Shown in pieces: positions 1 through 5,648 of a DNA stretch of 6,430 bases. Within the stretch, counting starts at the first letter, position 1. Each line of letters opens with the position of its first letter. Both the position numbers and the translations under genes were made by a program. The notes beneath the pieces are model-generated. The model was not told where the DNA came from and ran no database searches. It saw only the letters and a list, made by a program, of their open reading frames with translations. Origin of the DNA: JACCXJ01 sp052387115 (GTDB taxonomy: Bacteria > Pseudomonadota > Gammaproteobacteria > JACCXJ01); assembly GCA_052387115.1 (NCBI GenBank), contig JBQTJM010000305.1, forward strand, positions 1-6,430, read 5' to 3'.

Positions 1-531
1 CTGATCGACCATGACGTTGATGGTGTTCTTGAGCTCCAGGATCTCGCCCTTGACGTCCACCGTGATCTTCTTGGAGAGATCGCCCGCCGCGACCGCTTTG
101 GTGACATCGGCGATGTTGCGCACCTGGCCCGTGAGATTACCCGCCATGAAGTTCACCGAATCGGTGAGGTCCTTCCAGGTCCCGGAGACGCCCTCGACCC
201 GCGCCTGCCCGCCCAGGATGCCCTCGGTCCCCACCTCGCGCGCCACCCGCGTGACCTCGGACCCGAAGGAGCGCAACTGGTCCACCATGGTATTGATGGT
301 GTTCTTGAGGGTCAGGAATTCGCCCTTGACGTCCACGGTGATCTTCTTCGAGAGGTCGCCCTGGGCCACGGCCGTCGTCACGTCGGCGATGTTACGCACC
401 TGGTCGGTGAGATTACCAGCCATCGAGTTCACCGAATCGGTCAGGTCCTTCCAGGTGCCGGCCACCCCCTTCACCTTGGCCTGCCCGCCAAGCTTGCCGT
501 CGGTGCCCACTTCACGCGCCACCCGCGTGAC
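1..531 (-). repeat. 276-bp direct tandem repeat encoding HAMP units
   Basis: A 276-base period (92 codons) is seen directly. For example, the stretch starting ttcaccgaatcggt occurs at 152 and again at 428, and gacgtccac occurs at 52 and 328. One full unit lies at about 256-531, and a second, cut by the window edge, at 1-255. The copies are close at the DNA level, so the array could expand or contract by recombination. The more diverged protein-level copy encoded at about 532-807 is not counted here. Confidence 0.88.
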
Positions 532-1233
532 CTCGGCCGAGAAGGTGCCGAGTTGCTCGACCATCTTGTTGATGGTCCGGGCCGTGCGCAGAAACTCCCC
601 TTCGAGGGCCTGGCCGTCGACCTCCAGGGCCATGCTCTTCGACAGGTCCCCTTGAGCGACCGCGCCGATGACGCGCCCGACCTCACTGGTGGGATGGACC
701 AAGTCATCCATCAGGGAGTTGATGCATTCGATGGAATCCCGCCACAGGCCGGTGACATCCCCGAGCGAGGCCCGCTCGCGGAGCTTGCCCTCCTTGCCCA
801 CCACGCGGCTCAAGCGGGAGAGCTCGTCGGCCATACGTGCGTTGAGGTCCATGACGTCGTTGAAGGTCTCGGCCACCTTGCCGGCCAGGCCCGTCCACTC
901 CAGCGGTAGGCGGACCCCGGTGTTGCCGCGCTTGAGGGAGCTTAGCGCCGCCAAGACGGCCTTGGTCGCACCGTTGAGTGAGCCGCTCTCCTCTTGCCGC
1001 GAAGTCCGCGGCTGGCTCCCGGCCGAGGGCACCGAGCGCTCGAGCCTCACGGCCATGCGCGCGTTGCCGGCCACCACCTCGTTGAACGCCCTGGCCACCT
1101 TGCCGGGCAGGCCCTGCCACTCCCGGGGCAAGCGCACCGAGACATCCCCGCGCTTGAGCGCGGTGAGCCCGGTCAAGATGAGCTCTAGCTCGTTTCCGAA
1201 CGCGGTCGATTGAGCCTCTTCGGATGCACTCAT
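1..1233 (-). CDS. HAMP-repeat sensor protein, probable hybrid histidine kinase (N-terminal part, cut by the window edge)
   Basis: The frame is open for 411 codons from the ATG at 1233 to base 1, where it leaves the window with no stop, so only the N-terminus is seen. No membrane segment or signal peptide is visible, which suggests a cytoplasmic sensor. Residues 20-66 and 94-140 are two related modules with the core LKRG..VRLP.EW.GL.GKVA. Residues 143-234, 235-326 and 327-411 (cut) are three copies of a 92-residue HAMP-type unit; the last two are nearly identical and contain QGDLSKKITVDVKGE or close variants. This array is typical of bacterial relatives of the fungal Nik1/Os-1 group III hybrid histidine kinases, which sense through stacked HAMP units. 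The HisKA, HATPase and receiver domains expected downstream lie outside the window, so kinase activity is inferred from the family. The chosen start has GGAGG five bases upstream. An in-frame ATG at 1293 would add 20 residues but has a weaker site. Confidence 0.9.
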   Translation of the reverse strand, partial: MSASEEAQSTAFGNELELILTGLTALKRGDVSVRLPREWQGLPGKVARAFNEVVAGNARMAVRLERSVPSAGSQPRTSRQEESGSLNGATKAVLAALSSLKRGNTGVRLPLEWTGLAGKVAETFNDVMDLNARMADELSRLSRVVGKEGKLRERASLGDVTGLWRDSIECINSLMDDLVHPTSEVGRVIGAVAQGDLSKSMALEVDGQALEGEFLRTARTINKMVEQLGTFSAEVTRVAREVGTDGKLGGQAKVKGVAGTWKDLTDSVNSMAGNLTDQVRNIADVTTAVAQGDLSKKITVDVKGEFLTLKNTINTMVDQLRSFGSEVTRVAREVGTEGILGGQARVEGVSGTWKDLTDSVNFMAGNLTGQVRNIADVTKAVAAGDLSKKITVDVKGEILELKNTINVMVDQ

Positions 1234-1698
1234 GGGAGCCTCCAAAACGTTCCGCTTCGCCCTCGGGAGCGGGAAGTCGATGGTCTTGCGCATGGGGTGC
1301 TAAGCGCCTGCCTGCCGCCAGCCGCACGCGCCCGATCCTACCCCATCGGGCCGGAGAGGTGATAATTCCTCGAACGCGGGCTCGTGACCGGAACCTCTGC
1401 CCAGTTGGACCGTCCAGGATAGCCGTGTGAAATCAGCGAGTTACCACGATAGGAGGGGCTGGCACGGGCGCTGCCGCAGCAGCGATAAGGGAGGAACGGA
1501 GACCAAAAACCTGGTGAAACGCCATCGGCTCGAACCGGCGCCCGGCCTCATGAGATCGGCGGGACGGAAGGGGGCTCGCCGCCGATAGAGAAGAACGGCA
1601 GGTGATGATAGCCGTTCCTGCGCACGGGCATCGCCCGGCCGGCTGCCCGGTCCATGGTCTTGGCGTTGTCTATCTACTCCTGCGCACAGGAGTCATAG
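1234..1698. other. Intergenic region without a convincing gene
   Basis: These 465 bases separate the HAMP-repeat gene from the small membrane gene; both point left. The first 60 bases could be an N-terminal extension of the HAMP gene. An 8-base stem, atcggcgg at 1555-1562 and ccgccgat at 1579-1586 with a 16-base loop, is present but lacks a T-run, so it is not a clear terminator. A 35-codon minus-strand frame (1548-1655) begins at an ATG without a ribosome binding site and is doubtful. No RNA gene or known riboswitch was recognised. Confidence 0.5.
1239..1243 (-). promoter_or_regulatory. Ribosome binding site of the HAMP-repeat gene
   Basis: On the minus strand GGAGG stands five bases before the ATG at 1233. 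It favours this start over the in-frame ATG at 1293, whose upstream sequence has no comparable purine run. Confidence 0.7.
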
Positions 1699-1860
1699 TC
1701 AACCGATGAGCATCAAGAGCGTCAAGATACCAGCACCTAAGAGCGCGATCTCGAAAATGTCGAGCGAATACCATGTCTCGCCGTCCCTGTCGCCCCGAGA
1801 CGGGAAGGCGCTGACCACCAAGACGCTCAGATCGACAAGGAGCAACGTCGTCAAGGTCAT
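1699..1860 (-). CDS. Small two-helix membrane protein, hypothetical
   Basis: This 53-residue protein is not recognised as a member of a named family. Residues 2-19 (TLTTLLLVDLSVLVVSAF) form one hydrophobic stretch. A short charged loop with SRGDRDGE follows at 21-28. Residues 34-53, with core IFEIALLGAGILTLLMLIG, form a second hydrophobic stretch, so the chain probably makes an inner-membrane hairpin. The start is well supported: GGAGG lies seven bases before the ATG. Two overlapping frames in the same DNA give no sensible protein, whereas this frame gives a clean hydrophobic-loop-hydrophobic pattern ending at TGA. It lies between the HAMP gene and the lipoprotein-like gene on the same strand, about 100 bases from the latter. 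The function is unknown; small membrane proteins of this size often modulate a larger membrane partner, but no partner is shown here. Confidence 0.65.
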   Translation of the reverse strand: MTLTTLLLVDLSVLVVSAFPSRGDRDGETWYSLDIFEIALLGAGILTLLMLIG

Positions 1861-1867
1861 GGTTACG

Positions 1868-1872
1868 CCTCC
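1868..1872 (-). promoter_or_regulatory. Ribosome binding site of the small membrane protein
   Basis: Minus-strand GGAGG is followed by a seven-base spacer and the ATG at 1860. It is a main argument that this short frame is translated. Confidence 0.65.
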
Positions 1873-1962
1873 GGCTCACAGACAGCTTCTCGCCAGAGCT
1901 GCCGTCGGGCCTCGAGACGCCGCATTGCCCTTGGTAAGCCCTTGCCGCCGCGCTCCATCATT

Positions 1963-2265
1963 TCACCAGAGGGGGTTATAGCCCGTTAGCGCGTTGTCCA
2001 CGGGCGATGATCTTGATAGGCGGGGTGCAGGGTCTTGCAGCAGCGCCGCTTTGACCTTCGTCGTTGACCGTATCGTCCATAAGCTCTCCGGCGGGCTGTT
2101 TGGCGTCGCGCATCTCCTCGGTATCCTCGCCGATGCTTCCATTGGCCGCTCCGCGGCCGCGCCTATTTCCGCCGGCGGCTCGCCCCGCGCCTCTTGCCCG
2201 GAGCCCCCCGGCGCCGCGAGGCCCACCACGATCAAACTCATCAGGAAATTGTTTGCGTTCACCAT
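1963..2265 (-). CDS. Small exported, lipoprotein-like protein, probably frameshifted
   Basis: The frame encodes 100 residues from an ATG preceded by an excellent ribosome binding site. Residues 7-18 (FLMSLIVVGLAA) form a signal-peptide core, followed by PGGSGQEARGEPPAEIG. This resembles a small lipoprotein start of the type L-A-x-G-C-G-Q-E, but the expected lipobox cysteine is serine (S22, codon TCC, one base from TGC), and P19 sits where a small or hydrophobic residue is usual. After about residue 45 the frame becomes rich in Arg, Pro and Ser and loses the acidic character. The frame two bases over, 2146 down to a TAA at 1976, instead reads GSIGEDTEEMRDAKQPAGEL and onwards, which fits the acidic helical tail common in small lipoproteins. 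The likely explanation is an indel between about 2140 and 2180, making this a decaying gene. A sequencing error or an intact unrelated protein remains possible. The family is not identified. Confidence 0.5.
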   Translation of the reverse strand: MVNANNFLMSLIVVGLAAPGGSGQEARGEPPAEIGAAAERPMEASARIPRRCATPNSPPESLWTIRSTTKVKAALLQDPAPRLSRSSPVDNALTGYNPLW

Positions 2266-2268
2266 TAT

Positions 2269-2275
2269 CTCCTCC
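2269..2275 (-). promoter_or_regulatory. Ribosome binding site of the lipoprotein-like gene
   Basis: The minus strand reads GGAGGAGATAATG, a near-ideal Shine-Dalgarno sequence just before the ATG at 2265. It sets the start at the signal-peptide methionine and argues against the longer open frame upstream. Confidence 0.7.
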
Positions 2276-2528
2276 ACAAGAGCTCGCTGTTGCGGGTCGA
2301 CGGGGCCCCGAGCCGCAAGTGGCATTTCTTGTGCCCGGCTAGGCAAGACCTGTCTGATGAGAAAAAGCAGTAACTTGCGCAGTGCGTCGTCCGCGACCCT
2401 GAGGTGGATGGGCTTGAGGTGGTAAGAACTGCATCGCTGTTTGCAATATTTACACAGTCCGGATCGACCCTAGTCTCTGGAAGTCATCGAGGGCACCAAG
2501 CAACCCGGGTGGCGCGGGCGTGACGCGG
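2276..2528. other. Intergenic region between the protease and the lipoprotein-like gene
   Basis: About 250 bases with no supported gene. The minus-strand frame of the lipoprotein-like gene stays open upstream to a TAG at 2472. It has no ATG or GTG start before 2310, although it would encode a Cys-containing stretch (CKYCKQRC near 2454-2431). An A/T-richer patch at about 2425-2460 could hold the promoter of the lipoprotein-like gene, but no convincing -35/-10 pair was found. No clear terminator follows the protease stop. Confidence 0.4.
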
Positions 2529-3260
2529 TCAGCGTTCAGTGAGGGTTAGCAAGATATCGGCGTACCAAGCGCAGTTCAGCCCCAGCGCCTCGTCCAAATT
2601 CAGGTCACGCGTGCCTACATCGAGTCGTGCCGAGTGGACGCCGAGCAGCATCCACGGCAGGTCGCCGTGCACCGGATCTCGTTCGGAAACGCGCATGACG
2701 ACGGGCGCTCCACTGGTACCCCGATGAGTGCGCGCATCGGTGAGGAAGTAGCCCTGGCCCTGGAAGCGCAGGCCGAACGACGACGCGATCACCGCGTGGC
2801 GCACCACCGGCATGTGATGCAGCGTGTCGTGGAAGCCGAGCGGAAAGCCCACCACCAGCAGTGAGGTGCCGACCTCAACCTGGTCGAGTGGGCCGGGCAG
2901 CTGCTGGGGCGTAAAGGCGCGGTAGACCGTCTTCTCGGGTAGCGCAGAGCGGTCGATCTCGATCACCGCCACATCTATCTCCCCGGCCGTGTCGACGCCC
3001 TGGCGCCAGATGCTGTTACCGTCACGATACAGCGGAATCGAGTACCCGGTGGATTTGGCCATGTTGTCCGGGTCGATGTGCAGCTCGATCTCGATGCGGT
3101 TCGGGAAGTGCTGGCTCGGCTCGTCGATCATCACGTGCCGGCTCGTCACCAGGAACAGTCGATCGCCGCGTTCGAAGAAAAAGCCGCTCGAATTCGTCAG
3201 CAGACGCTGCCACTCGAAAGTGAAGACGCGCGCGGCGGTGAGAAGAAGGGGCTCAATCAT
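2529..3260 (-). CDS. Trypsin-like serine protease (S1/HtrA-type fold)
   Basis: The 243-residue protein shows a full chymotrypsin-type catalytic triad: His42 in VTSRHV, Asp96 in GEIDVAVIEID, and Ser183 in THRGTSGAPVV, the usual GxSGxP nucleophile motif. Residues 20-43 form the N-terminal barrel with SGFFFERGDRLFLVTSRHV, and 134-142 (LLVVGFPLG) match the trypsin-like peptidase domain found in many bacterial stand-alone proteases. There is no PDZ domain as in DegP/HtrA, and no signal peptide with the chosen start, so it is probably cytoplasmic. The start is uncertain: ATG at 3260 (MIEPLL), 3293 and 3341 are all in frame and none has a strong ribosome binding site. The first was chosen because the protein becomes family-like from there and the extensions look non-conserved. 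The gene follows the antiporter by 104 bases (23 with the longest start) on the same strand, which suggests one operon. The substrate is unknown. Confidence 0.88.
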   Translation of the reverse strand: MIEPLLLTAARVFTFEWQRLLTNSSGFFFERGDRLFLVTSRHVMIDEPSQHFPNRIEIELHIDPDNMAKSTGYSIPLYRDGNSIWRQGVDTAGEIDVAVIEIDRSALPEKTVYRAFTPQQLPGPLDQVEVGTSLLVVGFPLGFHDTLHHMPVVRHAVIASSFGLRFQGQGYFLTDARTHRGTSGAPVVMRVSERDPVHGDLPWMLLGVHSARLDVGTRDLNLDEALGLNCAWYADILLTLTER

Positions 3261-3364
3261 TGGCTTGTCACTGCGTTGTTGAGGCGGCGACATGGGTAGG
3301 AGGGCGGCACGCTCGACATGTCGTCCTGCTGCACGGCGCATTGTGCGCCTGCGGCGGCCCGGGC

Positions 3365-5137
3365 CTATTCGATGGGCTCGGCGGCATCGGACTCGAACAG
3401 GCTCTGCAGCTCGTCCGCCGCTTGCTTCGCGCTCTGGATGAGGGCGGTCTCATCGTGGTAGATCGCGTGCTGGCGTTTCAGCAGGGCCTCGTCGTAGTCG
3501 CGGAACATCTTCACCGTTCGTTCCCCCTCCGCTCGGTTTACGCCCAATCCGCAAAGCACCTCGCGCGCCATCTCCAGGCTGGAGAGATAGGTGTCGCGAT
3601 ACAGCACCTCGACGTCGAGATCCATGAGCTTGTGGCAGTGAAAGCGGTTGCGGGCCCGCGCGTAGATGGGAACACTCGGGAAGTGCTTGCGCAGCACGTT
3701 CGCGATCTTGACGGAGGTCTCGATGTCGTTGATGGCGAGCACGAAGAGCTTCGTGTTCTCGACCTTGGCAGCGCGCAGCAGCTCCAGGCGCGAGGCATCA
3801 CCGTAGTAGATCTTGCTGCCGAACCTGCGCACGAAGTCGACCTGGGGCTGACTGATCTCGAGCGCGGTGAACGCGATGCCGCGCATGCGCAGGATGCGAG
3901 CGATGATCTGGCCGAAGCGCCCGAAGCCGGCAATGACCACCGGGTTGGCGGGCTCGTCGATGCGGTCGTACTCGGGCTCGTCGTGTCTCGCGGCCCAGCG
4001 TTTGAGCAACTTGTCGTTGGCTAGAAAGAGCACCGGGGCGAGCATCATCGACAGGGTGATGACCATCACCAACATCTCGGCCGTCTCGGTGGCGACGATC
4101 CCGTAGTCGCGAGCAAGGCCGAACAGCACGAAGGCGAACTCCCCGCCCGCCGCGAGCGCGATGCCGAGGTTGCGGGCGGCATCGCCGCCGCAGCCGGCCA
4201 GCCTCCCGATGACATAGAGCACGGTGAACTTGATGAGAATGAGGCCAGTAGCGAGGCCGATGAGCAAGAGCCCCTGCTCTCCGATGAGGCCGAGATTGAC
4301 CGACATCCCGACGGCGATGAAGAACAGGCCGAGCAGCAGGCCCTTGAACGGCTCCAGCTCGGCCTCGATCTCGTGGCGGAACTCCGAGTCGGCCAGCAAC
4401 ACGCCCGCGAGGAAGGCACCCAGTGACATCGAGAGCCCTAGGCTACGCATGAGCAACGCCGCCCCGATGACCGCCAGCAATGCAGCGGCGGTGAAGATCT
4501 CGCGGGTGCCGAAGCGGGCCACGGCGCGGAACAGCACTCGCAGCAGGCGGCGGCCGACCACCACCATCGCGACGATCACCGCGAGCGCACGGGCGATCCC
4601 GACCCAGTCCACACCCGTCTCCGCCAGTTCGGGGCCGACTGCCAAGATCGGTACGATGGCGAGCACCGGGATCACGGCGAGGTCCTGGAACAGCAGGACG
4701 GCAAACGACTCGCGCCCGTGCCGCGTGGTCAACTCGCCACGCTCCGCCAGCGTCTGCAACACGAACGCAGTGGAGGACATGCCCGCGCCCACACCAATCA
4801 CGACCGCTGCCAGCCAGCGCTGCCCCATGGCCGCGGCAAGCAGCGCGATCGGCACGGCGCTTAGCAGCAGTTGGGCGCTGCCCAGCCCGAACACCGTGCG
4901 GCGCAGGACCCAGAGCCGCGAGGGTTGCAGCTCCAGGCCGATGATGAAGAGCAGCAGCACCACCCCGAGCTCGGAGACATGCTGCGTGTTCTCGACATCG
5001 CGCACGAGCCCAAGACCCCACGGGCCGATCAGCATGCCGGCGATGAGATAGCCGAGGACCGTGCCGAGGCCAAGCCTCTTGAAGAGCGGCACGATGATCA
5101 CTGCTGCGGCGAGGAAGATCGCGATTTGTCCGAGCAT
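3365..5137 (-). CDS. Kef-type K+/H+ antiporter with TrkA-N (RCK) domain, CPA2 family
   Basis: This 590-residue inner-membrane protein matches the length and domain order of KefB/KefC (about 600 residues). Residues 1-375 form the Na+/H+ exchanger domain with roughly a dozen hydrophobic segments. The conserved Gln151-Asp152 pair (LLFQDLAVIPVLA) lies in the ion-translocation region. The segment GAFLAGVLLADSEFRH followed by EIEAELEPFKG (240-266) corresponds to the regulatory loop region of KefC. Residues 398-515 form a Rossmann-type TrkA-N domain with the nucleotide-binding motif GFGRFGQ (404-410), a helix-strand acidic end at E427, and YGDASR (445-450). The charged tail after 535 is probably helical. 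Kef proteins release K+ in exchange for H+ and protect against electrophiles, with gating by glutathione adducts in the enteric proteins; whether this homologue is glutathione-controlled is inference. No KefF or KefG quinone-reductase-like partner is adjacent. The ATG at 5137 has only a weak ribosome binding site. The trypsin-like protease gene lies directly downstream. KefB or KefC identity cannot be assigned, so no symbol is given. Confidence 0.93.
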   Translation of the reverse strand: MLGQIAIFLAAAVIIVPLFKRLGLGTVLGYLIAGMLIGPWGLGLVRDVENTQHVSELGVVLLLFIIGLELQPSRLWVLRRTVFGLGSAQLLLSAVPIALLAAAMGQRWLAAVVIGVGAGMSSTAFVLQTLAERGELTTRHGRESFAVLLFQDLAVIPVLAIVPILAVGPELAETGVDWVGIARALAVIVAMVVVGRRLLRVLFRAVARFGTREIFTAAALLAVIGAALLMRSLGLSMSLGAFLAGVLLADSEFRHEIEAELEPFKGLLLGLFFIAVGMSVNLGLIGEQGLLLIGLATGLILIKFTVLYVIGRLAGCGGDAARNLGIALAAGGEFAFVLFGLARDYGIVATETAEMLVMVITLSMMLAPVLFLANDKLLKRWAARHDEPEYDRIDEPANPVVIAGFGRFGQIIARILRMRGIAFTALEISQPQVDFVRRFGSKIYYGDASRLELLRAAKVENTKLFVLAINDIETSVKIANVLRKHFPSVPIYARARNRFHCHKLMDLDVEVLYRDTYLSSLEMAREVLCGLGVNRAEGERTVKMFRDYDEALLKRQHAIYHDETALIQSAKQAADELQSLFESDAAEPIE

Positions 5138-5228
5138 AGGAATGGTCCAGTGGGCCGGATGGAATACGCGAGGCTGGATATCAGCTCACGATGATTCTAG
5201 CACTGGCCAGCTATTGCCTTATCGGTAA

Positions 5229-5405
5229 ATGTTACTGATTCGAACACGACGTTTTACATATTTTACAAGACGGGAGGTTAACCGTTTATGTAAGTGGTTG
5301 ACTTGTCCTACGGTCAGCACTGGCACGGCGATTGACCCCAATGACGTGCCTTTTACGGTGACGACCTTCTCTGAGGCAGGACTGGCGGCGATCGAATGGC
5401 GTTAA
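5229..5405 (+). CDS. Possible short ORF or gene remnant, hypothetical
   Basis: An ATG at 5229 opens a 58-codon frame to TAA at 5403-5405. The first half (MLLIRTRRFTYFTRREV) is Arg-rich and looks non-coding. The second half, with STGTAIDPNDVPFTVTTFSE and then AGLAAIEWR, reads like the C-terminus of a normal soluble protein. There is no ribosome binding site before the ATG. It could be a remnant of a truncated gene, possibly from an insertion element, or chance. The family is not recognised. Confidence 0.2.
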   Translation: MLLIRTRRFTYFTRREVNRLCKWLTCPTVSTGTAIDPNDVPFTVTTFSEAGLAAIEWR

Positions 5406-5451
5406 CGTCATTTACCGCCGCACGCATCGGTCGGTGGATGAAGGGGGGTCA
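5333..5451. repeat. Nested inverted repeat, possible mobile-element remnant
   Basis: The left arm TGACCCCAATGACGT (5333-5347) is complemented in two pieces on the right: acgtcatt at 5405-5412 and ggggtca at 5445-5451, separated by 32 bases. The full right arm would read ACGTCATTGGGGTCA, so the arrangement looks like one 15-base inverted repeat split by an insertion. It may also be coincidence; arms of 7-8 bases are short. Confidence 0.25.
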
Positions 5452-5633
5452 GCGCAAGAGCCAAGGCCGAAAGAATAGCCGTGCAGGCCGAACCGCTTGC
5501 GGGGCTGTCCCAGGCATTGCATAGAAGACGCGGCGGTAGTGACGCGCGATGCTCAGGCAGCGTTCAATGATCGGCACGTTGACTGATCATCGCTCGCGCG
5601 TTTTTGCGTGCACAGTTCATCAATGTGTGTTTT

Positions 5634-5639
5634 GAGGAG
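5634..5639 (+). promoter_or_regulatory. Ribosome binding site of the exported Cys-hairpin protein
   Basis: GAGGAG stands nine bases before the ATG at 5649 and supports that start, which also begins a proper signal peptide. Confidence 0.65.
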
Positions 5640-5648
5640 AGTAAGTGA

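Larger units (their letters stand above)
5138..5648. other. Divergent intergenic region between antiporter and exported protein
   Basis: These 511 bases must contain the promoters of both divergent genes. The section 5215-5300 is clearly A/T-richer than its surroundings and is the likeliest place for the antiporter promoter, though no strong -35/-10 pair was fixed. On the plus strand TTGACT at 5579-5584 could be a -35 box for the exported protein, but the matching -10 near 5602 is poor. A 58-codon plus-strand frame (5229-5405) and nested inverted repeats (5333-5347 against 5405-5412 and 5445-5451) are described separately. No RNA gene was recognised. Confidence 0.5.

Noticed and set aside
11..655. 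214-codon plus-strand open frame
   Set aside because: It is antisense to the HAMP-repeat gene. Its own repeat merely mirrors the 276-base period, and the minus frame gives clear HAMP-type protein.
668..1213. 181-codon plus-strand frame and the 207-codon minus-strand frame at 704-1327
   Set aside because: Both overlap the HAMP-repeat gene in other frames and show biased Arg/Ala/Pro/Ser composition without domains.
1555..1586. Hairpin as a possible terminator
   Set aside because: The 8-base stem has a 16-base loop and no T-run on either strand, so it does not look like an intrinsic terminator.
1441..1640. Possible riboswitch in the region ahead of the HAMP gene
   Set aside because: I compared it with remembered cyclic-di-GMP and cobalamin riboswitch cores and found no match to the conserved segments.
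1548..1655. 35-codon minus-strand frame (MDRAAGRAMPVRRNGYHHLP and onward)
   Set aside because: It has no ribosome binding site and no recognised similarity. It could be chance in G+C-rich DNA, so it is not called as a gene.
1670..1879. 69-codon minus-strand frame and the 91-codon plus-strand frame at 1706-1981
   Set aside because: Both lack hydrophobic or domain-like pattern. The GGAGG-led 53-codon frame at 1699-1860 explains this DNA better.
1994..2425. 143-codon plus-strand frame
   Set aside because: It is antisense to the lipoprotein-like gene and its leader, and has no ribosome binding site or recognisable domain.
3260..4024. 254-codon plus-strand frame with many Leu, Val and His
   Set aside because: It is antisense to the antiporter's C-terminal domain; such long shadows are common opposite G+C-rich coding DNA.
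4224..5051. 275-codon plus-strand frame
   Set aside because: It is antisense to the antiporter's membrane domain. Its Ser/Arg/Thr/Pro-rich composition is that of a shadow frame.
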